A stretch of 54,349 bases of DNA from an uncultured Collinsella sp. GTDB lineage: Bacteria > Actinomycetota > Coriobacteriia > Coriobacteriales > Coriobacteriaceae. Location: contig UQIG01000013.1 of the NCBI GenBank assembly GCA_900541135.1, positions 1 to 54,349 on the forward strand, given 5' to 3'. The translations under genes were made by a program, and so were the position numbers. Numbering within the stretch: position 1 is the stretch's first letter; each line of letters begins with the position of its first letter. The notes under the pieces were generated by a model that had not been told where the DNA came from, did not search any database, and saw nothing but the letters and a program-made list of their open reading frames with translations. Positions 17,654-25,537 of the stretch are shown in pieces.

Positions 17654-18622
17654 CTACTTGGCAAACAGGTTCTTGAGGTTGAACTCGGCTTGGACGGTGC
17701 GGAGCATGAGGTCGGTGTCGTCGAGGCCCAGGTGCTGCTCGTTGGCGTCGGCGGCGAGGGTGCCGCGGCGGCGGGCCCAGTTCTCGAGCGCGGCGGGCGC
17801 GGATTCGCGGGGGAGCGAGCGGACGTCGGCATCCAAGCTGCGGCAGATCTGGCGCGAGTCGATGACGATGATCTTGCCGGCGCGGCGTGCCTCGGCGTAA
17901 CCGTCCAGGTGGATCTTGAACCAACTGTCTTCGAACGCGGCGTTATGCGCCATGTACGGGTACTTCTTCATAAGCTTGAGCAGCTGCTTCTGCAGTTCCT
18001 TGTTCTCGCGGAACGGCTTTTTGCCGTCGATGTCGTCCCAGGTGATGTGGTGGATATTCGACAACGGCACATCCTCGCCGCGGTAGATGTCGGGCAGGCC
18101 GCAGTAGTGTGCCTCGGCGTCGTGCGGGACGGCGTCGCTGGTGAGCTCCATGATCTCCCAGCCCACGTTGATGATGTAGCCGCGCTCGGGTGCACGGCCG
18201 GTGGTCTCGATGTCGATACCGAGCACGGTGCCCTGGATGGGCTTGCGGGCGTAGGCCACGCCGAGCGCGTCGCGGTCGCCGCGGATTTCGCGCATAACGG
18301 ACGCGGCAGTGCGCTTTTGCATCTTGCCGATGGCGGCGCAGGTGTCAGCATCGGACAGGCCGCGCGAAAGCGTCGCGGGTGTCACGTTGCGCAGGCGTGC
18401 CTCGCCAATCTGGTCGCACAGGTCGCGGTTGCGGTCAGCCAGGTCGCGCACGGTGGCAAAGTCGAAGCTGGGGTCGCCCTCGGCGGTAAAGTACTCGGTC
18501 TCGAGTACCTTGAGGGCCTCTTCGCCTTTCTGACGTTCGGATTCCATGGCGCCGTGATCGCCATAGATAAACATGGGAATAAACGGCTGGCGCTCGTATT
18601 CGAGTGCTTGCGATACGTTCAT
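17654..18622 (-). CDS. DEDDh-type 3'-5' exonuclease (DnaQ-like)
   Basis: In this 322-residue protein the exonuclease domain begins near residue 132. The motifs are Exo I GIDIETTG (D137, E139), Exo II AHNAAFED, and Exo III in EQHLGLDDTDLM (His and Asp). The first 130 residues are a charged helical region of unknown role and are not part of the classic fold. It is related to the epsilon proofreading subunit and ExoX, but the real substrate is open. The start at 18622 has AAGGAG well placed. Confidence 0.88.
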   Translation of the reverse strand: MNVSQALEYERQPFIPMFIYGDHGAMESERQKGEEALKVLETEYFTAEGDPSFDFATVRDLADRNRDLCDQIGEARLRNVTPATLSRGLSDADTCAAIGKMQKRTAASVMREIRGDRDALGVAYARKPIQGTVLGIDIETTGRAPERGYIINVGWEIMELTSDAVPHDAEAHYCGLPDIYRGEDVPLSNIHHITWDDIDGKKPFRENKELQKQLLKLMKKYPYMAHNAAFEDSWFKIHLDGYAEARRAGKIIVIDSRQICRSLDADVRSLPRESAPAALENWARRRGTLAADANEQHLGLDDTDLMLRTVQAEFNLKNLFAK

Positions 18623-18733
18623 ATGCTACTCCTTGGACGGGCCGCGTTGTGCGGCTCGAGGTTACTGAGTTATGGCGAGATGATAGTTTACCATGGGCAA
18701 CTATTGGCACCGCGCCCGGGACAACTACAATAC

Positions 18734-18750
18734 CCTAGTTGACCGCTAGG
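18734..18750 (+). promoter_or_regulatory. Small palindromes upstream of the metal exporter
   Basis: CCTAG-N7-CTAGG (18734-18750) overlaps CAACTA-N8-TAGTTG (18722-18741). They lie 45-70 bases before the exporter start and are possible regulator sites; no known box is matched. Confidence 0.35.
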
Positions 18751-18793
18751 ACTTTTACAATGCTGCCGAAAGACACGAAAGGTTCCATCCGTC

Positions 18794-19882
18794 ATGGATT
18801 TACTGATTGATATTCTGCTCGACGCCGGCAAGGACACGCTGTCGCTGGTGCCGTTTTTGTTGGTGACGTATCTTGCTCTCGAGACACTTGAGCACGTTGC
18901 GGGCGACCGTGTCAACGGCGCTATCAAGCGCGCCGGCGCTGCGGGTCCCGTGGTTGGCTCGCTGCTGGGCATTGTGCCGCAGTGCGGATTTTCGGCCATG
19001 GCAGCAACGCTGTACGCCGGCCGCGTCGTGACGCTGGGCACCTTGGTGGCGGTGTTCCTTTCGACCTCCGACGAGATGCTGCCGCTGCTACTTGCCGAGC
19101 AGGTTCCCGTGCAGACTATGGCGATGCTTTTGGCTTCGAAAGCGCTGATCGCACTGGTCACGGGCTTTATCGTGGACGCCGCCATTCGCGGCCTGCGTCG
19201 TAACGTTCGCGCGCATGCGGCGATTCGCCGTACCGTGCTGGGGACCGCTGCCAATCCGGCTCATGTGAACTGCGCGCACGACGACCACAGCGGCGGTGAC
19301 ATCATCGACGAGGTGGCCGAGGCGGGCGTGAGCGCCGATCACATCCATGAGCTGTGCGAGCGCGACCATTGCGGTTGTGATGAAGACGAGGACGAGCACG
19401 AACACGGACATGGCCACGATCACGGTCATGAGGGCGAACATGAGCGCCACCACGGCCACAGCCACGACCACTCCCACGAGGGTACGCCCGTTCTGTCGAT
19501 TATCCGCAGCGCGATCTCGCACACTGTGCAGGTTTCGGTTTTTATTTTCCTGGTGACGCTGATTCTGGTCGCCGTGCTCGAGACCTTCGGCGAGTCCGCG
19601 ATCGAGCAGTTCCTGCGTGGCAACGAGACGCTCGCCGTCCTGGGTTCGGCGCTTGTCGGCCTGATCCCCAACTGCTCGGCGAGCGTGGTCATTACGCAGC
19701 TGTACCTGGAGGGCGCGCTACAGCTGGCGCCGATGCTCGCCGGCACGCTCATTTCCGCCGGCGTGGGCTACCTGGTCCTGTTCCGCACCAACCGCAGCGC
19801 TCGTGAAAACGCCGTGTTCCTGGTCATGATGTACGTCATCGGCGCCGGCTGGGGCCTTATCCTTTCTGCCTTTGGGCTCTAA
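18794..19882 (+). CDS. Putative metal exporter, ArsP_2-type (PF11449-like), with His-rich loop
   Basis: This 362-residue polytopic membrane protein has two homologous halves. Each half carries a matching motif, GIVPQCGFSAMAATLYAGRV in the first and GLIPNCSASVVITQLYLEG in the second. Between them lies a long His/Asp/Glu-rich loop (about residues 185-235, many HGH and HDH units), expected to bind metal in the cytoplasm. This layout is that of the family annotated as putative 10-TM heavy-metal exporter or manganese transporter. The substrate is not proven. The conserved Cys in both repeats may be functional. No Mn riboswitch was seen upstream. Confidence 0.85.
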   Translation: MDLLIDILLDAGKDTLSLVPFLLVTYLALETLEHVAGDRVNGAIKRAGAAGPVVGSLLGIVPQCGFSAMAATLYAGRVVTLGTLVAVFLSTSDEMLPLLLAEQVPVQTMAMLLASKALIALVTGFIVDAAIRGLRRNVRAHAAIRRTVLGTAANPAHVNCAHDDHSGGDIIDEVAEAGVSADHIHELCERDHCGCDEDEDEHEHGHGHDHGHEGEHERHHGHSHDHSHEGTPVLSIIRSAISHTVQVSVFIFLVTLILVAVLETFGESAIEQFLRGNETLAVLGSALVGLIPNCSASVVITQLYLEGALQLAPMLAGTLISAGVGYLVLFRTNRSARENAVFLVMMYVIGAGWGLILSAFGL

Positions 19883-19976
19883 GTGGATGTTTGGGGCTTG
19901 CCGTATAAACTAGGGCATGCCATAAAATCCACCGCCATGACCTGGGCGTTGGATGCGCGCCAATCGGCAAAACAAA

Positions 19977-20013
19977 AAGGTAGATTTTTAGGCATGTCCC
20001 AAAAATCTACCTT
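19977..20013 (-). repeat. GGGAC-type palindrome (stem AAGGTAGATTTTT)
   Basis: Perfect 13-bp arms (19977-19989 and 20001-20013) enclose an 11-base loop that reads GGGACATGCCT on the minus strand. It sits at the end of the DUF188 gene. A degenerate relative of one arm plus loop lies at 19913-19933. Confidence 0.85.
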
Positions 20014-20015
20014 GG

Positions 20016-20498
20016 TTAGTGCAGCAGCTCGGTGAGGTTGCGCTTAAAGCGAGCCCGGTCTTCGCTGGTAAATGCCGCCGGACCGCGAGTGCGACCGCCG
20101 GCGCGGCGCACCTTCTTTTCCTCGTGGCGAATAAACAGCTGCATGTCGATAGTCGCCTTGTCGTACACGCGCCCGCGCACACCGATGGCGGCGGCATCGC
20201 GCCCGAGCACCATGCTCGCCAAGCCAATGTCCTGCGTCACGACCACGTCGCCCGCCTGCAGGCGTTCGACAATGGCAAAGTCGGCGCTGTCGGCGCCCAC
20301 GCTCACGTCGAGCGTCGTGACCCAAAAGCCGCGTCGCGCGTGCTCGGCATCGCGCGGGTCGTCGCGGCGAATGTGCCGTTCCAGGTTTTGCGTGCTGTTG
20401 CCGGCGATAACAACGGCGACGCCCGCCCGCCGCGCGCAGTCAATCGACTCGCGCGTGACCGGGCAGGCGTCGGCATCAATAAAGAGCGTTCGCGGCAT
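20016..20498 (-). CDS. YaiI/YqxD family protein (UPF0178, DUF188)
   Basis: This 160-residue protein has a PIN-like fold. The family pattern is clear: FIDADACPVTRE at the start, VVVIAGNS, then GADSADFAIVE, GDVVVTQDIGLASMVL and a conserved C-terminal RGP...F. The acidic residues suggest a nuclease-like site, but no activity has been established for the family. Its start is directly next to the stop of the upstream membrane gene, so the two form an operon. Confidence 0.92.
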   Translation of the reverse strand: MPRTLFIDADACPVTRESIDCARRAGVAVVIAGNSTQNLERHIRRDDPRDAEHARRGFWVTTLDVSVGADSADFAIVERLQAGDVVVTQDIGLASMVLGRDAAAIGVRGRVYDKATIDMQLFIRHEEKKVRRAGGRTRGPAAFTSEDRARFKRNLTELLH

Positions 20499-21101
20499 CT
20501 AGTGCACCAGTTTGCCAAATTGAATAGCGCGAACAATCAGCGTAACGCCAAACACCAGCAGCGCGGCGCCGCTAAAGATGACGAGCATCTTGGCCGACCA
20601 TAGCGGATAGATAAACACGAACATGCCGGCGATGATGGAGAGTGCACCGCTCAGGATAGCGAGGGCGCGGTTGGACGAAAGCTCGGACTCCAGAATGGAC
20701 ATGACACCTTCGACAATCCAGCCAAAGCCGGCCACGATAACCACCATCGTGGTGAGCGTCGCGGTCGAGAAGGCCTGGTTGCGCAGGATTATGACGCCGC
20801 CCAAGATAATGAGTAGGTTGGAGATGATGCTCGTCACGCGCCAGCCGGTGGGCAGCAGCGGCTCAAAAATGGCAGTGAACAGCCTGATGGCAGCAGTGAT
20901 TACAAAGTAAAAACCCAGGACAGTCATCAAAAAGACGAGGGACTTGGCGGGTGCAAAAAGCAGCGCGATACCAGCAATGAGCGCTAAGACGCCCGTGATG
21001 GCGTAGATCCAGCGTACGGCCTTGACGGCTTTGCCCGCCATGCTTTTCTCGTCAAATCCAAACTGGCTCGATTTTTGGTCATCGTTCTTAAAGATGCCCA
21101 T
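20499..21101 (-). CDS. HdeD-like (DUF308) membrane protein
   Basis: This 200-residue protein has about six hydrophobic helices arranged as three repeated pairs, typical of DUF308/HdeD proteins (GVLALIAGIALLFAPAKSL is the hallmark). The N-terminal 25 residues are polar and probably cytoplasmic. HdeD is linked to acid resistance in E. coli, but a role here is unknown. Its minus-strand upstream region runs to the divergent nitroreductase gene. Confidence 0.88.
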   Translation of the reverse strand: MGIFKNDDQKSSQFGFDEKSMAGKAVKAVRWIYAITGVLALIAGIALLFAPAKSLVFLMTVLGFYFVITAAIRLFTAIFEPLLPTGWRVTSIISNLLIILGGVIILRNQAFSTATLTTMVVIVAGFGWIVEGVMSILESELSSNRALAILSGALSIIAGMFVFIYPLWSAKMLVIFSGAALLVFGVTLIVRAIQFGKLVH

Positions 21102-21260
21102 AATGTCTCCTTTCCGTGCGGCGTAAGCCTTGATCGTTACGACCAGTATCGCCTAAAGGCGCTGACGTATGGGTCGGGGAGGGTGAAACGTAACCCAAAG
21201 GCCCCGAATTGTTTCCGTTGTTCCCCACGTCGCGATTTTCTATTCAACAGGTGTAGAACA

Positions 21261-21308
21261 TTGCAGCCCTGTTCGTTATTGCCTACGTTTTAGGTTAGAT
21301 TTTCCTAA
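21261..21308 (+). promoter_or_regulatory. Promoter with DtxR/IdeR-type box before the nitroreductase
   Basis: -35 TTGCAG (21261-21266), a 17-base spacer and -10 TACGTT (21284-21289) are followed at once by a 19-bp site TTAGGTTAGATTTTCCTAA (21290-21308). It has the perfect outer arms TTAGG/CCTAA and agrees with the DtxR/IdeR consensus at about 15 of 19 bases. Location over the start of transcription fits repression by iron-loaded regulator. Confidence 0.72.
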
Positions 21309-21336
21309 GAACAATTGCCCGAAATTGGGGGTCCCT

Positions 21337-22008
21337 ATGAACGAAACAGTTCCCGCGGCGCCGGTAAGCGCTGAGTCGATGGCAAAGCAGGGTTGCGAAA
21401 AGCTCGGCTTGGACGCGTTTGATGCGTTGGTTCGCCGCGCCCGCACGTGCCGCCGCTTTGACGAGTCCATGCGCGTGCCGCGCGAGTTTTTGCTCGAGCT
21501 GGCGGAACTTGCGCACCTGGCTCCCTGTGGTGCCAATGCTCAGCGTCTGCGTTTTCATGTGGTAAGCGGTGCAGAGGACTGCGCGCGTGTATTTGACGAG
21601 CTCGCATGGGCCGGCGCACTTAAGGACTGGCCGGGTCCTGCCGAGGGTGAGCGCCCGACCGGCTACATCGCGATTCTTGCTGAGCGCGCCGTTCCGGGCA
21701 AGCCCGCCGCTCCCATTACCGATGTCGACACGGGCATTGCCGCGCAGACGATGATGCTCGCCGCCCGCAGCGCCACGCCCGAGGTGGCAGCCTGCATGTT
21801 CAAGGCCTTTACGCCCCACGCGATCGATGCCATGGGGCTCGATAACGACAAATATGAGCTCAAGCTGATCATGGCGTTTGGCGTTCCGGCCGAGACACAG
21901 GTGATCGATGCGATCGATTCCAACCCCGACGGCTCCATCAATTATTGGCGCGACGAGGCGCGGGTGCACCACGTACCCAAGCGTCCGCTTGCCGACGTGC
22001 TGCTGTAG
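21337..22008 (+). CDS. Nitroreductase-family flavoprotein
   Basis: This 223-residue protein is probably an FMN-dependent oxidoreductase. The N-terminal FMN-binding pattern RRARTCRRFDES and the segment LAELAHLAPCGANAQRLRF fit the family, as do GIAAQTMMLAA and the C-terminal INYWRDEARVHHVPKRPL. The start at 21337 is used; the TTG in frame at 21325 would overlap the operator. A DtxR-type operator just upstream suggests that it is switched on when iron is short, perhaps as a flavin or ferric reductase; that is an inference. Confidence 0.85.
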   Translation: MNETVPAAPVSAESMAKQGCEKLGLDAFDALVRRARTCRRFDESMRVPREFLLELAELAHLAPCGANAQRLRFHVVSGAEDCARVFDELAWAGALKDWPGPAEGERPTGYIAILAERAVPGKPAAPITDVDTGIAAQTMMLAARSATPEVAACMFKAFTPHAIDAMGLDNDKYELKLIMAFGVPAETQVIDAIDSNPDGSINYWRDEARVHHVPKRPLADVLL

Positions 22009-22040
22009 TTGTGCGTCGTTGCGGCGCAATCCGGCGGCAA

Positions 22041-22076
22041 AATCACCACAAAGACTCCTGTCCCCTTTGTGGTGGT
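22041..22076 (-). repeat. GGGAC-type palindrome (stem ACCACCACAAAG)
   Basis: On the minus strand ACCACCACAAAGGGGACAGG leads into AGTCTTTGTGGTGAT. The arms pair over about 11 bases, and the loop holds GGGACAGGAGT. It lies between the nitroreductase and the first phosphatase gene. Confidence 0.85.
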
Positions 22077-22091
22077 ACGAGGGGAGGGTGT

Positions 22092-22634
22092 GTGGCAGAT
22101 CTGTATTTGGTGCGGCATGGGCAGACTGAGCTCAATGTGCAGAGCATTTTGCAGGGCTGGCACGATTCGCCGCTTACGGCGCGCGGGCGCGAGCAGGCGC
22201 TGACGGCGCGTACGGCGTTTGCGGCGCGTGGCGTGGCCTTTGATCATGTGTATTCCTCGCCGTTGGGCCGGGCGCGGCATACGGCCGAGCTTATCGTTGG
22301 CGAGGGCCGTTCCATTGAGCTGGTCGATGACCTGCGTGAGTGGCATTTTGGCTCGCTGGAGGGCACATCAAATCGCGAGATGCCGCCGCAGCCCTGGGGC
22401 GATTATCCGGTGGCCTTTGGCGGCGAGTCGGAAGTGCAGCTTCAGTCGCGCATGGTCGCGGCGCTGTCCCGCATCATGGCCAGGCCGCAACACGACTGCG
22501 TGCTGGCGGTTTCCCACGGCTCAGCCTGCCAGGAGTTTCTTGAGTATGTGACTGGCGAGGGAGAGCTACCCGACAACGGTGCCGTGCTTCATTTTGGCTA
22601 TTGCGACGGGGCGTTTTCGCTCTTGTGTTGGTAA
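22092..22634 (+). CDS. Histidine phosphatase family protein, first of a tandem pair
   Basis: This 180-residue phosphoglycerate-mutase-like phosphatase has the phospho-accepting His in LYLVRHGQTELN near the N-terminus, the SPLGRARHTAEL segment, Glu in LREWHFGSLEG and the second catalytic His in VSHGS. It begins with a GTG at 22092 behind GGGAGGG; no ATG fits. Related to CobC/GpmB-type enzymes; the substrate is unknown. The next gene is a paralogue, 17 bases away. Confidence 0.88.
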   Translation: MADLYLVRHGQTELNVQSILQGWHDSPLTARGREQALTARTAFAARGVAFDHVYSSPLGRARHTAELIVGEGRSIELVDDLREWHFGSLEGTSNREMPPQPWGDYPVAFGGESEVQLQSRMVAALSRIMARPQHDCVLAVSHGSACQEFLEYVTGEGELPDNGAVLHFGYCDGAFSLLCW

Positions 22635-22651
22635 CGAACGAAAGGACCCCT

Positions 22652-23287
22652 ATGAATAAAGACCTGTATCTGGTCCGTCATGGGCAGACAATATTCAACC
22701 TTAAGCGCATCATTCAGGGTTGGAGTGACTCGCCGCTTACGCAGCTGGGCTGCGATCAGGCGGCGCGCGCCGGTATGTTTTTGCGCGCACGCGGCATTGA
22801 GCCCGATCATGCTTACACCTCCACACTTCATCGCACCGAGCAGACTATCGCCAACTTGTGGCCGGGCTTGGCGTACGAGCGCCTGGACGGCCTGCGCGAG
22901 TGGTTCTTTGGCGACTTTGAGGCCGAGCGCGTGGTGCTCATGCCCGAGCGCCCGTGGCGCGACTTCTATTGCCAGTTTGGCGGCGAGGGCCAGATGCAAG
23001 TGCGCGAGCGCATGGTGGCGACGCTGACCGAGCTTATGCAGCGTCCGGACCATATGTGCGTGCTCGCGGTAAGCCATGGCTCGGCCATCAAGGAGTTCAT
23101 GGACCACGTGAAGGGTGCGGCGGCTGACGAGCGCGATCGCGTGCCGGGCAACTGCTCGGTGCTGCATTTCGTGTTTAACGACGAGGCCGGCACGTTTGAG
23201 CTGATTGAGATTTTTACGCAGGAGGATTACGCGCGCGAGCTGGGGCTTGAACCGCTTGTGGCTACTGCAGGTCCGCAGCGCGGATAA
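22652..23287 (+). CDS. Histidine phosphatase family protein, second of the pair
   Basis: This 211-residue paralogue of the preceding gene starts DLYLVRHGQTIFNLKRIIQG and has LREWFFGDFE and VSHGSAIKEF at matching places, so a local duplication is likely. It differs by a ~20-residue insertion near AAADERDRVPGN and a longer C-terminus (LIEIFTQEDYARELGLEPLV). GAAAGGA precedes the ATG. It ends the transcript: a strong hairpin follows. Confidence 0.9.
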   Translation: MNKDLYLVRHGQTIFNLKRIIQGWSDSPLTQLGCDQAARAGMFLRARGIEPDHAYTSTLHRTEQTIANLWPGLAYERLDGLREWFFGDFEAERVVLMPERPWRDFYCQFGGEGQMQVRERMVATLTELMQRPDHMCVLAVSHGSAIKEFMDHVKGAAADERDRVPGNCSVLHFVFNDEAGTFELIEIFTQEDYARELGLEPLVATAGPQRG

Positions 23288-23334
23288 CGCGAGCGCGGCG
23301 GCACGGGTCGCCGGCATAACTTCTCGACGCAAAA

Positions 23335-23371
23335 GGGGCGGAGATGCATGTACCTGCTGCATCTCCGCCCC
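23335..23371. terminator. Bidirectional hairpin terminator
   Basis: A perfect 14-bp stem (23335-23348 with 23358-23371) and a nine-base loop. A TTTT follows on the minus strand and a weaker T-rich tail on the plus strand. It separates the convergent phosphatase and DUF1015-like genes. Confidence 0.8.
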
Positions 23372-23416
23372 CTGTTTGTTGAGCTGCCGATTTTTGTGCT
23401 GGGCGGTCTGGTCTTG

Positions 23417-24100
23417 CTAGAACCGCGCGACCTGGTGCGTGAGCAGACCTGTCGGAACCTGCGGCGCGCCGCCGCTGACCTGCGCAGCGGGGAAGAGCAC
23501 GGCAACGGTAAAGTTGAACGGCTCCTTGCCGGTGTACGTTCCGGCGGAACGGGCCTCATCGGCCAGCAGCTGCGACGCCCCGGTCAGCGCGGCAGCGTAG
23601 GCGGGGTCGTCGGCCAGTGCCGGCTCCGGTGCTTGGTCGAGCATAGCGCGGATGGCCCCGACGGCGTCCTCGCGCTTGACCTCCCACGCGCGGTGCGTAA
23701 TGCCCGCGGGGTCGGTGACGGCGTAGAGCGACGCGCCCTCTTTGGCGGCGCCCAGGATGATATCCATGACGGGCGAGGCCTCGTAGGCGAGCGACACGGG
23801 GCGCGGCTGCACCTTGAGCTCGGCGATCGCGCGCGCGGCGGCGGCCACGTCAGCGCTGGCATCGCCCTTGCCACCCGCAAGTACACTCGTCGGGCAGATC
23901 GCCACGACACCCGTCACACGTCCCGGCTCGCCCGAGCATTCGTACACGTAATACGCCGCACCCGGGTCCTTGAGCATCAGGCCATCGGCAATGGCTCCGC
24001 GCAGAGCATCGTTGCCGCTCAGGATGCTGCCCATTGCGGGCAACGCCTCGAGCACGCGGTCCTGAGCCGGGCGGATGCAGGGAAACGGAAGTGCTTTCAT
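23417..24100 (-). CDS. Short DUF1015-like protein
   Basis: This 227-residue protein resembles DUF1015: the start MKALPFPCIRPAQDRVLEALP fits its PFKAIRP...ALPYD opening, then YYVYE, a Gly/Val-rich sheet, QPRPVSLAYE and FNFTVAVLFPA. It is much shorter than the usual ~400 residues, and the hallmark DGHHR motif is missing, so it may be a reduced derivative. DUF1015 genes often accompany serC-serA in Clostridia and relatives, as here, which supports the call. The role is unknown. Confidence 0.6.
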   Translation of the reverse strand: MKALPFPCIRPAQDRVLEALPAMGSILSGNDALRGAIADGLMLKDPGAAYYVYECSGEPGRVTGVVAICPTSVLAGGKGDASADVAAAARAIAELKVQPRPVSLAYEASPVMDIILGAAKEGASLYAVTDPAGITHRAWEVKREDAVGAIRAMLDQAPEPALADDPAYAAALTGASQLLADEARSAGTYTGKEPFNFTVAVLFPAAQVSGGAPQVPTGLLTHQVARF

Positions 24101-24139
24101 GGGCGGTCCTAACGCACGAGTCGGTTTGTTCGCGGCTTA

Positions 24140-25360
24140 TTATGCCCCAACTTGGCCGCTCGCGTCCCAGAGCACGTTATCGGCGAGCGCGATTAGCACC
24201 TGCTGACAACGAACGATATCGGCGTGGGGCACATATTCGTTGGGCTTGTGCGCGAGCGCGAGCGACCCGGGACCGTAGCTCATGCAATTGCGGTTGTCTG
24301 TCTTGCCGGCAATGACGGCGGTGTCGGTGTAGCCGGTAAAGAAGCCGACGGTCGTGTCCGCGTCCGTCACGTCATCGGCGGCACGCTTGAGCGCTGCTAG
24401 AAGGGGAGAGTTCGGGTCGCGCTCGATGGCGGGGCGGTCGCCCGTCACGGTGTAGCTGCCATGGCAACCGGGAACGGCGGCTTCGGCGCCGGCGATGGCC
24501 TGCTCTACCATGCGCGTCGCGGCGGCCGTATCGGTCGGCGGGGTCAGTCGCATGTCGACCCAGGCTTTGGCGCGGTCGGGTACGACGTAGGGGCGATATC
24601 CGCCCTCGATTTGGCCAAACGTGATGGTCGAAGGCCCCAGCTCATCGTGCGCGGGCAGCGCCACAAACGCGCGACGGAGCGAACACACGACCTCGGCCAT
24701 GGCGGCGACGGCATCCGCGCCCTTCCAAGGCTGGCTCGCATGCGCCGTGACGCCGGTCATCTCGATCTCGAACCACGTGCGACCCTTGTGCGCCACCTGG
24801 ATCTGTCCGTCGGTGGGCTCGGTGTCCAGCACCCATTCACGCGAGCCGACCCAGCCGGCATCGATAGCTGCCTCTGAACCACGCATAAAGTCTTCCTCGT
24901 CGACCGAGCAGATGAGTGAAAAGCCGCGGTGGGGCAGCTCGCCTTCTGCCGCCACGCGCTCGAGCGTATGGACCAGTGCGGCAATGGCGCAGGCCAGGCC
25001 ACCCTTCATATCGCAGGCACCACGGCCGTAGAGTTTATCGTTGCGCACGATCGCTCCGAGCGGCGGAATGTCCGCGTCCCAGCCATCGCCCAAGGTGACG
25101 GTATCCAAATGGCAGATGTAGACGAGCCGTGGCTCGTCGCTTTGGCCCGGCACGGTGACCATTAGATTGCGGCGTCCGGGGAGTACTTCGTGCTCTGCAA
25201 TCTGCACGGCATCGAGTACCGGATAGCTCAGCTGCGCCAACCGTTCCTCAACCAACGCTTTGATATAGCGCTCAATCTCGTCCTCATACGCACCCGGGTC
25301 TGAACTGTCGATCCGCACGAGCCCTTGCGTAAGCCGCCAAGCAAAATCTGTATCAACCAT
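24140..25360 (-). CDS. M20-family metallopeptidase (ArgE/DapE type)
   Basis: This 406-residue zinc hydrolase has ligand motifs ICHLDTV (His), GRGACDMKGGLA (bridging Asp), SVDEEDFMRG (Glu pair) and LDTEPTDG (Asp). A late PNEYVP segment carries the Glu-Tyr typical of ArgE/DapE. The dimerisation domain includes VTAHASQP. The substrate could be an N-acyl amino acid or dipeptide. The start at 25360 was chosen because the longer reading runs into the serA terminator. It lies after serA on the same strand but behind a terminator, so probably has its own promoter. Confidence 0.88.
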   Translation of the reverse strand: MVDTDFAWRLTQGLVRIDSSDPGAYEDEIERYIKALVEERLAQLSYPVLDAVQIAEHEVLPGRRNLMVTVPGQSDEPRLVYICHLDTVTLGDGWDADIPPLGAIVRNDKLYGRGACDMKGGLACAIAALVHTLERVAAEGELPHRGFSLICSVDEEDFMRGSEAAIDAGWVGSREWVLDTEPTDGQIQVAHKGRTWFEIEMTGVTAHASQPWKGADAVAAMAEVVCSLRRAFVALPAHDELGPSTITFGQIEGGYRPYVVPDRAKAWVDMRLTPPTDTAAATRMVEQAIAGAEAAVPGCHGSYTVTGDRPAIERDPNSPLLAALKRAADDVTDADTTVGFFTGYTDTAVIAGKTDNRNCMSYGPGSLALAHKPNEYVPHADIVRCQQVLIALADNVLWDASGQVGA

Positions 25361-25444
25361 AGGCACCTCACAGATAGTTAGGTCAACATACAGATTGTAT
25401 GCCAAGAAGCGGCTCAGTGCATTTAATGGAGCGCTCACAAAAAT

Positions 25445-25474
25445 GGGGGCGCCTCTCGTGCGAAAGGCGCCCCC
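25445..25474 (-). terminator. Terminator after serC-serA
   Basis: GGGGGCGCC (25445-25453) pairs with GGCGCCCCC (25466-25474). On the minus strand the stem is followed by ATTTTTG. It ends the serine operon. Confidence 0.85.
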
Positions 25475-25537
25475 GCGGGCATTCAATGTCAGCGACGGGC
25501 AGGCCACATGGGGAACTGCCCGTCAGGTCAGTCGGCG

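Noticed and set aside
18703..18793. Manganese (yybP-ykoY) riboswitch before the His-rich exporter
   Set aside because: The leader is under 90 bases and lacks the conserved loop sequences; only small palindromes are present.
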